The notes under the pieces: generated by a model
Seen by the model: the letters and a program-made list of their open reading frames with translations, nothing else
Database searches by the model: none
What the model was told of the DNA's origin: nothing
Assembly: GCA_029204225.1 (NCBI GenBank)
Contig: CM055095.1
Span: forward strand, 32,863,732 to 32,923,731
Length of the DNA stretch: 60,000 bases
Direction: 5' to 3'
Source: Diphasiastrum complanatum
Lineage: Eukaryota; Streptophyta; Lycopodiopsida; Lycopodiales; Lycopodiaceae
Shown: piece after piece, positions 1 through 11,184 of the stretch
Layout of the letters: each line of letters opens with the position of its first letter
How positions within the stretch are numbered: position 1 is the first letter of the stretch
Position numbers and translations under genes: made by a program

Positions 1-399
1 CACCCAGCTGCTCAGGATCCAGAGAGGAGGCAGCTCCCTATTACCTGGTGGACCATGTTTGGTAGCACCTATCCCTCCATACAACGTCTTGCACTGCGTG
101 TCCTTTCACAGGTATGTATCTCATCTCATCCTCCCTTGCTGTGTTTCATTGACGTTCCACCCGTGAACATGTGCTGAACCATTTCATTGCATGTACCATA
201 GGATTGCGCTGCCTTCGTGTGTGAGCGTAATTGGAGCACATGGGCTCTCATTCACACGAGGAGAAGAAACAGGCTATCAATGTGTCAGCTGGAGCGGTTG
301 GTGTTCTGTAGCACCAACGCACGTCTCGCCAGGAGACTGCCGACCATTACGAGCGCATTGCAGGTGATGGGCTATTCTCCCATGTACCAAGAGAATTGA
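1..399 (+). pseudogene. hAT-superfamily transposase, C-terminal exons (5' truncated by window)
   Basis: Two exons, 1-111 and 202-399, join in frame across a GT-AG intron (112-201). The product reads HPAAQDPERR, WWTMFGS, then CERNWS and IHTRRRNRL before a stop at 397-399. In plant hAT transposases the WW-F-G block followed by the ERNWS/IHTK-RNRL block forms the C-terminal dimerisation region, which holds the transposase together as it cuts DNA in the nucleus. The upstream catalytic part is outside the window, so intactness cannot be judged. It probably sits inside a 5' intron of the CFAP57 gene, since the first recognisable exon of that gene is at 3449. Family call firm; functional status unknown. 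Confidence 0.8.
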
Positions 400-984
400 A
401 GTCGATTCAATTCAAGAAATCGACACAAGTGGAGCCAACTACTTATGAAGTACATGTTTCTAACGTGGGGTGTTGATGTAGGAGATTTGGTGTTGACATT
501 TGTAGATTCATTTCCTACTTATGATTGCTATGATGGTGCTATGGTAATCAAAGCAAATTACATTTTTTTTATGGACGTTGGCAAGATCCTTACATATTTG
601 TGGTAGCCTGGAAGATGTTCAAAAAGACAGAGGGAGTCAATCTTCAAGCAAAGTTCTCAAAGTTATGGCGAAGGTTTATCATGTCCACATAATTTGATTC
701 AGGGGTGTCAAGTTGGTATTGGATGGTGATATGTTGCCCTCGTGGTGGTCACACATATGCACTAAAGGGATATGAAGACAAAAGCAAGACATTGGGAAGT
801 CATATGAAGCAGGTTCATATGAAAAGAGTCGACATTCAATTCTACATCGAGTAATGAAGACATTGAGATCGGAGTTGATTGTGGATTCTACATCAGAATT
901 GAGGATCTTCATTACATGGCTGCCACAGAAGATGCACATGCATACTTGTGACGCATAGTTCTTGTTATTAACAATGTAAACATT
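400..984. other. No recognisable gene; probable decayed 3' internal region of an LTR element
   Basis: Only short, stop-ridden frames are visible. It lies directly upstream of a polypurine tract and LTR-like sequence, so it is probably the 3' internal end of a retroelement. No domain is recognised. Confidence 0.3.
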
Positions 985-1440
985 AAGGGGGAGTGTCAGA
1001 GTTAATGTTCACATTGTTACCCCCCCCTAATGTTGTTGTCTAGGATTAATTAAGATTATTGGGCCTTACCTATATTTAGCTAATTCTAAGGGCCTTTACC
1101 TATATTTACTAAAGTCAAGTTACAATTTAGTTAGGCTCAAGTTTGAGATTCTAGTGCTTGATTTGGAGCACAAGTTTTGCTATAGATAGGTGTCGGGTGT
1201 TTTTACCTTATATAGAGACATTAATCAAGCCATTGCTTTTAGATTGCTTTTTCTTTTGCTTTTGCTTTTTGGCATAGACTACTGTCTATAAGTATGTAGT
1301 GTGGCCTAGTCCATTTGCAATGGGACATAGTTGGAGTTTCTCATCACTTGTGTCCTTTGTCATGTGTTTGGCTATTGTTTCCTCACAATAGGAATCTTGA
1401 CTTGGGTTACTTGTATGAGCAAGTTGGTTTTCTAACAAGT
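985..1440 (+). mobile_element. Copia-like polypurine tract and LTR remnant
   Basis: AAGGGGGAG at 985-993 is a good polypurine tract and is followed at once by TGTCAGAGTTAATG, the expected start of a 3' LTR. A TATA-like CTTATATAGAG sits near 1207. The 3' boundary is not clear and 1440 is approximate. No second LTR or target duplication was found, so this is a remnant. Confidence 0.45.
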
Positions 1441-1649
1441 TGAGGCGGAAGGAGTGACAGAGGCAGACGTAGAGGTAGGAGAGACGGAAGTAAGAGATTT
1501 GCACATGCCACTAGTGTGAGATGTAGTGGAGGTAGATAAACAAGATGAAGTAGAGGGCTTGGGATACTTATGTTGTAGGATAGTAGCAAGTGAAACAACA
1601 TAAAAAAGTGTGGCTGGACGAAAGGAAGCAACGTCAAAGCGCAAGGCAC

Positions 1650-3200
1650 CATTTAGGCTAGCTAGCTATAGGGCAAGAAATGAGCTCTACCGGCTATAAG
1701 TCTGAATCCCGCCTTCTTGCTTTGTTACATAGCCTTGTTGCCATTGTTCCGTCTTGGCTTGATCAGTTACCTGCCACTTATCTCACTTCTCCTAACTTTC
1801 ATGATGTTTACGCTTTTGCACCACTACCCTCCTCTTGTCCACATTAGGTTTATTCCCTTGTTGATCATCATCTTTTTCATTAGGGTTCTCTATGTATCCC
1901 CAGAACACTTGATGTTCATCCTAAGTTGTTGTCTGATCCTCTTCTCCTATAGGTAGCCATTTTGGGTTTCAAAAGCCTTGTGCTTGTCTTAAAGGCCATT
2001 TCTACTGATCTTATGTGAAGTCTGAGCTTGCTATAATTTATCCATCAGTGTGCCTTCTATGCCCGTAACAAGTATTCTTGTGCCAACTCCGCTGGCTTAC
2101 TACAGAGTTGGCCCATTTGCTAGCGGACATATATGTCAATGGACTTTATCCTTGGTCTTCCTTGTACCCAACGGTTCATGAGTCATATGGTGGTGGTTAA
2201 TCAGTTCTTGAAGCAGACACATTTTATAAGTTCGTAGCATAGTTGCATTGCGTTTCTAGAAACACGTTCATAAACGCTCTGAATTGCGTTTCTAAAATGG
2301 GGGAGCATTTTTGAGAAACTTTTTTTTTTTTTTTTGTGGGCAATATGGGTATCAAATTAAAGCATTTATTAAGGACAGTTCATTTATGTAGGTTGCCGAA
2401 TGTTTTGGGTAGAAGGTGGTCCAGTCTGGGTGCAACAATGCCTGTTGGATTTTGTCAAGGTTAAAAGTCAGAGTGGCTTATTGTGTTACTTTTGATATCT
2501 TTTCTGTCAATTCATGTAGAGCTACAATTGGGTCCAATGAGGCCTATGATGCCAATTTGCTTGAACTTCCAGAGCACTCTCATTCCTACTAGTTGCCATT
2601 CTCAAGTTCAGCTACAACACAATTGACCTCAACATCAAGTTCAAAATTTAGCTCATTGGAAGCTAGACTTAATGACAAGACCATAAGGGAGAAGCCCATT
2701 GAGTTGATTGCTCATTAACCTTTGATGCAGGATCATCGTCAAACACTTGGCGTGGCTATTCAATCACAAGCTGTCATGACTCAATCAAATGTTGACAACA
2801 CTAATTGTGTTAAATAGGGTTAATTGATGGGTCCTCGGTTGGTAACTTTTACTGAAAGAGATATGAGTTTCTTTGAGGGAGCTAGGAAAGGCACAGTTTA
2901 GTATAATCTACAAAGCAATGCAATATAATGAATGTCTATTTTTTTTTTTCCTACGATTCTGGCCTGGGCACCTATGGTTCGTAGCATTATTACAGTCGAG
3001 CAGTTTGTCCGCTTATTTTTGTCATAGCTTTTTTTGGCTACATGGGTTTCCCCATTCTATCCTCTCTGGTTGGGATAGTAAGTTTACTTCTACTTTCTAG
3101 ACGAAGCTTATGCACATTTTGGATGTTAAGTTATTCATGGGCACTATTTAGCATTCTACAATTGATGGCTATCAATCACTCTCTTAGTCTTAATTCGGTT
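1650..3200 (+). mobile_element. Decayed Ty3/gypsy integrase (sense to host gene)
   Basis: Broken frames carry integrase landmarks in order. Near 1955-2075 there is a zinc-finger-like stretch with CAFYARNKYSCANS. Near 2125-2220, MSMDFILGLPCTQ matches the first catalytic-core segment. At 3010-3100, GFPHSILSGWDSKFTS matches the gypsy HGLP-IVSDRD-KFTS block, followed by a remnant of the STAYHPQTDGQ block. About 700 bases of unrelated AT-rich sequence (2240-2940) separate the two halves, so a second insertion probably split it. Stops are frequent. Confidence 0.65.
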
Positions 3201-3448
3201 TCTGTTGTCCATTGCTTGTAGGTCTATGGCTGTTATCCGATGTGATGTCTCTTAACTATTCTTCTAGGAATTAGTCTATGCTGCCTCAATTCTGATCTAT
3301 ATGCTTCATTGATGCCAATATTTGTGAACCTGTTCATAACTCGGTTGAAAAGGAAATGAGAATAACATTCTTAATGTCCTATAGTGAAGGACAACTGTTT
3401 GATGATTGTAACATGCGTAACATCAGTACAACTTGTAATGAATTGCAG

Positions 3449-3697
3449 GTGTTGTACTGCCCCAGTGATTCTTCTCTTCTCTCTGTTGTTGGAAACGGTT
3501 TTGCAAAGTCCTTCAAATTATCAGAGATTTCCTTTCGACAAATAGCAACGGATTTTACAAAGCATGAAGGCCATCGATTTCCTTGGCATGTTTGGCTCTC
3601 TCAGCCAGGAGATCGTGATGACAAAGATCGTGAGAACAGAGATCCTTGTATATATGCTTGTGACAATGGTGAGCTCATGTATGCTGAAGGTGGCGAG
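3449..3697 (+). CDS. CFAP57: CFAP57 exon a (residues 1-83 of the visible product)
   Basis: Acceptor TTGCAG before 3449, donor GAG|GTATGG after 3697; 83 codons, phase 0 at both ends. It reads VLYCPSDSSLL, VVGNGFAKSFKL and ACDNGELMYAEGGE, matching the end of the first WD40 propeller of CFAP57. The frame is open further upstream, but the GCAG acceptor and the loss of similarity mark the exon start. Confidence 0.88.
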
Positions 3698-6600
3698 GTA
3701 TGGAATCATAACAGTGGCAATGTTGAGTAGAACAAATGAATTTGCATGCATATCATGACACCATTTCCAGAGACTCTGGACCAGCCTTTGCAGATATAAA
3801 TTTTGAACAGCTACGGTAGGAATATCTAACATTGAGTTCCCGTATGGTAGTTATCGAGTATCTTGTTTTATAGTTATGGTAGTACATTTTATTTTCTGTG
3901 TCCTTTACCTGTTACGACTTTGGGGAGCATCTTTTCCATATACAAAAGCTATAATATATTAGGGTCTAGAAGCCATGGATTTATACTAGTTTGCTTGATA
4001 TTTGTGGATATCTTTTGCTTATGATACCATTCATGTATATAGGTACTTCTCGATTGTCTGCTAGGGAGGCAGGTTTTTACATAAATCCTTGTCAAGTAGA
4101 AAAATCATCTTTTTTTTATAATGTCATAAATTGATCAATGGCATGATATAAAATAGAGGGATGCGACTTGTGAGTTGGGAACCTTTGCTTTCACAAAGTG
4201 AAGAACTTGCACCAGTTAAACGTCCTTCAAGTCATATACATAATTGCTGTGTTAGTTACACATTGTATAGGTGCAGTTGATACTACATACCTTAAAAGTT
4301 GTGCACAGCTTTGGAGAGAAAAAAAGATATCAGAATTGGAGACAAGATCTGGGACATTTCAAAAGCACATTTTTATATGTCTGAGTCAATTGCATGACAT
4401 TTCTGAACTAGTTCACATGAATCTGGATTCTTTCGAAATGCAGTTAGCAACTTATGCTTGCGTACTGATGAGACATGAGCAATGCTGTTTGGTTAAGATT
4501 TTTTGTTTACTGAATTTTATATTTTTGTTTTGACTTAGATCCTTTGACTTTTTGAGTTGCCCGTATATTGTTCCTAAGCTTTACCTTATGACATCATCGA
4601 GTCCTCTATATAAATTTGTGAAAATGGATATATTCTAATTTCACAAATAGATATAGTTCACATGTATTTAACATGGAAACATGTGCTACATATCCACAGA
4701 AGATTGATAGCAATAAAAATCTAAAGATGATCGCATATTATTTCTTAGTCTTGGTGGACTAAGGCCTGACAGCAATGTGATTAGGCTTTCCATTAAGTCT
4801 TGCCTATGATTAAAGACATGTAAACTCCTCCTACATTAACAAGCAATCATGAGATCCATGGCTTCTTGGAATCACTCAATACTTTGTTACCTTCTGATCT
4901 TGCAATATGAAAGTTATTGCAAGTAAAAGCTATACCTCCAAGTATATATTGGCAGTTCTTTGCAAGAAAGTTTGAGAGCGTAACCTACCAGTGAGGATAT
5001 CTGCAGGTACTCAACTCATGGTCATGAGCTGGCCATGATCATTACTAGTTCCTATTATGATAGTTAGACACTTGTGCTTCTTCTAGAAATTCGTAGTTTA
5101 CATTTTCAGAGCTCCAAATATTTCCCTGTTTTACATAGGCCATCACAATGTACTTCAACAAATCTAAGAATGTCTCAGAAACTTAATTTGTGTAGTTGCT
5201 GTGCAGATAATCTCTTCAATACCTGCAGACCATTCTGAGGGGTTTTGTTACGCTGAGATGATTATGCTGTTCTCCAAGGGATTCATTTGTGGTGAAATTG
5301 GTGGAAAGATCTCAATTTTTGAAAAAGTGGATGAGAAAGAAGCTAAGGAAGGCTATAAAAGAACATGTTCTTTCTTGGTTGATGCAGGAGGAGCAACAAT
5401 AAATAGTATGGCAATGACTCCAAATGAAGATTTGCTGGCTTGCATTCTTGGTAGCAATCAGTTGGTCACGGTGCCTTTCCAGCATCGAGATGTTTATAAG
5501 CCTGATGAGGTTCCCAGAGAGCTCATTGTTCAAGTACTTTAACTCAACCATCTTTTAGCCAGTGAGGGATCAGTGTCGGAGTGTTTCAAGTTAAATTGAA
5601 TCTTATTTGTGTATAGGACAATGATTCTCCACAATAACCTTTTTGAGTGCTCTGTAATCAATAGATAACCATTTGGTGCTTGTTTCTTATCAATAAGCAA
5701 AATAGGAGTTCCAAAATGACCTTCGCTAGGAGCTATCAAGCCATGCTATAGTAAGTGTGATACTTGATGCCTCAATATCTTCTTGTTGAAATATGAACAT
5801 TCAATATATGTTGTTTGAGAGATTGGAATTTGACTTCGAAAAAGTTGAATTATCCAAATATTAGGGCACAAAGCAGGAACCATGTAAAATAGTGTTTCAG
5901 GGTCTGTCATATGCAATAAAAAATGCATGTCCACAAATTATGGTAAAAAATAGATAAGTATGGACTATGTATGTCCATAACGCTCTGCCATTTGAAAACA
6001 TTGTCCGCAATTGGGCTGAACTTTTTAACTGCTAGAGCTACTTTTGTATCACTGTTTGTCATTTTCTTTTCTAGGTTATAATTTTGTGCTATTGGTGTTA
6101 ATCCAAGATTCCAATCCCATGCAACAATGGAAACCACTTTTAGTACCATGAAGCTTATGCAATATTTGAAAAACTAGAAGAAAGGCCCCAAGCAATAGTT
6201 GTGGTAATAGCCAATGATAAACAAATGTGAAAATAAAATTGATGCTTTGCATTCTATTATGGTTCCCTTTGTAGTCCCAATTCCCCTGATATTCTTTCTA
6301 AGTTGTTGTTTGATGCCCATTCGTCTCCAACATGCCTCTGCAACGTATAATGCTATGGGGGAAACAAAGGTATCAAACAGCCGACACTTACTCGGGGCGT
6401 TCCGAATAAACCTTTGAAAAGCAAACCTCTCAAGTTGGACCAGGGAGGCATGTCCTGCCCAAGTCTACTTGTAGCTATGTGTCTCATACCAAATATAGGA
6501 CCAATGAAAAGAACCCCAAGATAAGTATAGGATGATACAACCTCTAGTGGCTATCCATCAAAGATAAGCTCCTATCGTTGCATGAAGGCCCTAGATGTAT

Positions 6601-9600
6601 TGAAGACCATAACTTTGGTCTTCTCAGTGTTAACCCGCCCTCAAACCCCATCTGGTGCAAAAAGCATGAAGACTATCCAACTGCCTGTAGACCCTCTCTA
6701 GCCTTGGAGACTAGAACCACATCATCTATATATAGGAGGATGGCAATCAGAATATCCCCAAGCCTGCAACCTGTACCACCATTCTGCTCAATGGCTCTCT
6801 CAAGCTCATCAATATATAGTCCAAATAGTGTGGGTGAGAGGGAGCAACCCCCGTGCTTCACCTCAATGGTACTTCATATGTGCTTTGAGATGCCTATGCC
6901 ACTCCGAAAGCCTCACACATAAAGTGCACCGCAAAACTACTTTCTCTCTCCTTGAGGGCGCCTAACCCTCTCCCTCTTCTTCTTCTTCTTCTTCTTCTTC
7001 TTCTTGTATATGGAGATTGAATGTTAGAAGGATCTTGGCACTTTGATTTCCTACATATGCTCACTGACTAGTTTAAATATATGATATAAACTCAGTACAT
7101 AGGAAACACATAGTAGATCCACAAGATTAGGACATCCGTAACATATCCAACTATGTTCCTATACATAAACATAGGCTATAAACTGGCAGATTCTTCCATA
7201 ATTTACATATGTTACCCCATAACTCACTGAGAATCTTGTAACTTTGTTACAAAAGAACTTTAGTTATTAATTACATTTATGGCCTAGTCTGGAACAAAGG
7301 AAGCGGACCCTGCGTCCGAACGCGCGTCCAGACGCGCGTCCGCGTCCGCGTCCGGGCGCGGACACGCCAAGGGTGCGTTCAGGGGTCCGGACGCGTCCGC
7401 TTTTTTTTTTTTAATTTTTTTAAAAAAAATTCTAAATTTTTTTTTAGAGTTATTTAGCCAAAAAAAATAAAAATAAATAAATATGGTACACGTTGGCCCA
7501 TTTCTCTGGTGTTCTTGGTCCATTGTTACAACAAGATGATCTGCAGGCAACAACTATGCCTCTATTTGGTCAACACATACATATAGTGAAGTGTTAAGTC
7601 AAGTTGGGAGTTTCATACTAGAGATGTCTTCTTACTCGTAATCTAGGTTATGCACAATTGCATTATGCATCATTCAATCATTCCATTTGAGGGATCTACC
7701 TACATGTTTGCATGGCCGTTCGGGTCCATGCACAATTACATTTGTAGATGCTTCTACATACCAGGTTTGGCTTTTGTACTGGCTTTTGTTCCATTGGGTT
7801 AGTTTGACTTGACTATAGCTCCTTCTATATAGTATTTATGGAATAACATGTGAGCAAAAGAGAGGCCTGTGGGTTTCTATAGCTCTTTTGGCAATGCAAA
7901 ATAAGTGTAGCATTTATGAAATTGGAAGATGAGGTCCATGTTTGCCACATTGTTTCAGTAGATACTTTTTTATGGTAGCCAAGTTTCAGCCCTTTTGGCA
8001 ATGCAAAATAAGTGTAGGAAGATTTATCTACATTGGAAGATGAGGAGGTCCATGTTTGCGCCATTGTGTCAGGAGATACTTTTATATGGTAGCCAAGTTT
8101 CAGCCCTTTTGGCAATGCAAAATAAGTGTAGGAAGATTCATCTATGAAATTGGAAGATGAGGAGTCTATGTTTACCACACTGTTTCAGCCAATACTTTTA
8201 TATGGGAGACAAGTTTCTAGATGGCAGAGACCCCATACCGAATTCTAATAGTAGCCAAGTTTGTAGATGGCACAGACCCCATACCCAAGGATGAGACAAG
8301 GATGCTTCTTATGGAATAGGAGGCCTTATGCCAATTCATACATTACAAAAACAAGGTCAAGGTGATGAAAGTGAAATGAATCCTTTGCAGAGCAACCATA
8401 GAGTGTGCGATCATCTACTAATGAAAGGGATCTCAAACCTATACTATTGGCACTTAATAGGTGGTTTGATTTTGACTTTGATAGAAGTGCTTTAAGCTGA
8501 ATGGGGAAACCTTAGAATATTTAAAAAATCTTGACAAAACAGAAAATGCATTGCAAAGTTGCATTTGTATATGAAGTTGAGCAAATTGGGCCGGTAGTAT
8601 GTAACTTGCATGATCGTTGATGACATCTTTCAAAGACTGAGGATGGTACTTGAAAGTCTATTGCTACAAGGATATGGTAAAACAACTTGCTGCATGCAAT
8701 CTTCAGCTGCCCCCGATTTATTTTGGCCATCTCAGTGGTCATCTGGGCTTGCCAAGGCTGTTTGTCACATCTCTGAAGAAATCTTAACATACTTCTTTTG
8801 CGTTGCGCTGTCAGCATAAAAATCTGTCAACAGAACGATGAGCAGTCAGCAACATGAGTAGAATTACCATTTCTGAGTTTGTTAGCACTTCCCGCCGACT
8901 GTTTGGTAACACTCCTGATTATCTTGGTAGATCCTAGGCATAAGGTATTTGAACAATTATGAAGTTCATCATACAATTTAACAATCATACACTTATCAAT
9001 GATGAAGCAGAGTTTTCTAAGCCTGACTAACAAAAACTTATGGGGCTTTTAGATCATGTGTTTAAATATTAGTCCTGTTTAAGAAACCTTGGGTTGTTTC
9101 ACAAAGAACACAATCCTTGCAATTACAAAGTTTCTTATTATAAACTTGTTCAGTCTGTTAGATGTACATGTATTCCATTTGAGAAGATGAACGAAATAGA
9201 GAGAGGCAGGACACTTAAACACTTTTGATGGCAGCTTTATCTGCTTGAAGAAATTGGCGTCATCGTTTGCAGTTCTTTGCAATGTCATCATGCAGGTGTA
9301 TCATTCTGCATCTATAACAGGACTGGATGTTTGCTTGCGAAAACCAATTCTGGTGACTTGCAGTATTGATAGAAGTGTTCGTGTGTGGAACTATGTTGAA
9401 AGGTCTTGTGATTTGATCAAGTTCTTTCCAGAGGAAATATTTTCAATTTCTCTTCATCCAAGTGGTAAGCTCTTATGCTTCAGAGTCAGACACTCTATCT
9501 TAGATTTATATCAGAAAGAAACCTCTCAGAACAAATCTTACGAAGTGTTTAAAGATAAATTGATGTAGTAGTATAGGTGGGTTAAACATCAGTGCATTGG

Positions 9601-11111
9601 CCCAATTTTGTACGGTTTTCCTTTAGTAAATATTTCTTTGATAGACTAATAAGTATGCCAACTTAGTAGCTATATTCAAGCATCAGGACCGTATCTTACC
9701 TAGTATGCTTGCTTGATAGATCCCATTATTTTTGAAAGAATGCTAATTGTTGATGTAGAAGCCCTTGTATTCTAAAGCTCCAAACTGCATCAAGTCTTTG
9801 AACTTAATACTAGTTAACCAGTAGTTTGAGGTTTATATGTTTATTGGGTGGTTAGTTGAGTTTAGAGCTGTAGCATAGTGCGTGTAGCTTTATAGGCACA
9901 GAAGAGACATGTCCCATTGCCGCAGGAAATCCGTTTCGACCATTTACAATCGGAACGTACTGCACGTTCCGGAACGTACTGGGTCGGAACGTTTTTTGCT
10001 AATTTCATTTGCGAGCTGATATGTTTAATGGAGTGCCAAACTGAAACAAAGACCCAGCACGACAATCGCAGAAAAAATATAAGATCATGTAAAGTCAGCT
10101 GATTGAATAACGATGATTTGACAAATTTGTGCACATCTGGATAGCGCTTTTTCAAATCATCATGAACAAGATTATGGAGCTCAGCAGCAGACTCCAGACC
10201 AGTTGGCCCACCACCAACTACCACAATCTCAGCAACAATGGAGCTTCATAGTCTAAGACTTTGTGCGTGGACGATTCCACGTCTGCTTTGTTATGTGAAG
10301 TGTTCATTTCTGCGGCATTTACTTCCTTCTTCATTCTGGAATCGTCACTATCTCTACGCCTTGTTGGTGCAGCTTTCCTGCTTGTTTTGGGCATCATCTC
10401 CTTTTTTTTCCTGCGGCGTCCACTTCTTTCTTCGTTCTGGAATGATCACTCTCTCTCTCTACGCCTTGTTGGTACAGCTTTCCTGCTTCTGTTTTTTTTT
10501 TCTTTGTTAAAAAAAACGTTTTTTTTTCCTTTTCCCTGGCCACGTTCCGGAACGGGCAACTAAGCCGCAGATTAGTTAAGTTATTGACGTTGTTCTATAA
10601 AACTTCAAGGCTAAGATGAAAGCGAGCAGATACCTCCAACATGATTCTAGTGTTCAGAATTTGAATGCTTCAAACACTCGTATGCATATACCGTTTCCAA
10701 TACAATATTTATTTTTTTGGTTACCTGGGTCCTGTTTGAAGATTGAGCAAGGTGTAGACTCTAATTTTGAATTCTAGGGAAATAAGTTGCAACCAGTAGG
10801 AGAGGTAATCGGTAAAATTTTGAGTGTCTGTAATTTCATGCTCCTAGTTCTTGTTTTTTGGAAGCCTTAATTTCTGTATTTCAGGGACATTATTGGGCGG
10901 AAGGGTAAACATCTGCTACAGCATCGTGTCTGCTTTGTGTTTTGTTAGTCTGTCTGAAAGGTAATTATTGCATATTCCCTTTGTATGCTCACTACAAGTG
11001 CTAGGCTGTTCAGACCATGTGTGGCATTTCGCCAAAATAGTGGAATTTGAAAGGTACTCTGTTGGTGATTCTATTTATGTTCTGCATACTGCACTAGATC
11101 CTCGATAATTT

Positions 11112-11184
<73 letters not shown>

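Larger units (their letters stand above)
9926..10562 (+). mobile_element. GTTCCGGAACG-family inverted-repeat element (copy 1), with captured gene fragment
   Basis: Left end GAAATCCGTTTCGACC leads into CGGAACGTACTG and ACGTTCCGGAACGT; right end is ACGTTCCGGAACGGGCAACTA. A near-8-bp duplication, TGCCGCAG (9918-9925) against AGCCGCAG (10563-10570), flanks it. The left end is clearly homologous to the reversed copy at 14862-15125. No transposase is visible, so it is non-autonomous. It carries a dehydrogenase fragment and an internal duplication of about 100 bp (10336 and 10436). Confidence 0.6.

Noticed and set aside
1-3448. Search for the missing N-terminal CFAP57 exons
   Set aside because: No frame in this stretch resembles the first WD40 blades, and it is filled with hAT, LTR and gypsy remains. 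The exons are taken to be upstream of the window.
3356-3448. Upstream extension of exon a to the ATG at 3356
   Set aside because: The frame is open but the sequence is intron-like, a GCAG acceptor precedes 3449, and the protein must continue from earlier WD40 blades.
4198-4533. 111-codon open frame in intron a
   Set aside because: No domain, no splice context and AT-rich composition; expected by chance in a window of this size.
7825-8178. 117-codon repeat protein on the minus strand
   Set aside because: The frame is explained by a 108-114 bp DNA tandem repeat inside an intron, with no other support.
10261-10563. Open + strand frames over the captured-fragment element
   Set aside because: They follow pyrimidine-rich duplicated DNA and poly-T runs; not a credible protein.
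9926-10563. Helitron assignment for the GTTCCGG family
   Set aside because: A hairpin followed by CTAA at the right end looks Helitron-like, but copy 2 ends CTAT, both ends share an inverted CCGTTCC motif, and copy 1 has a near 8-bp duplication, which Helitrons lack.
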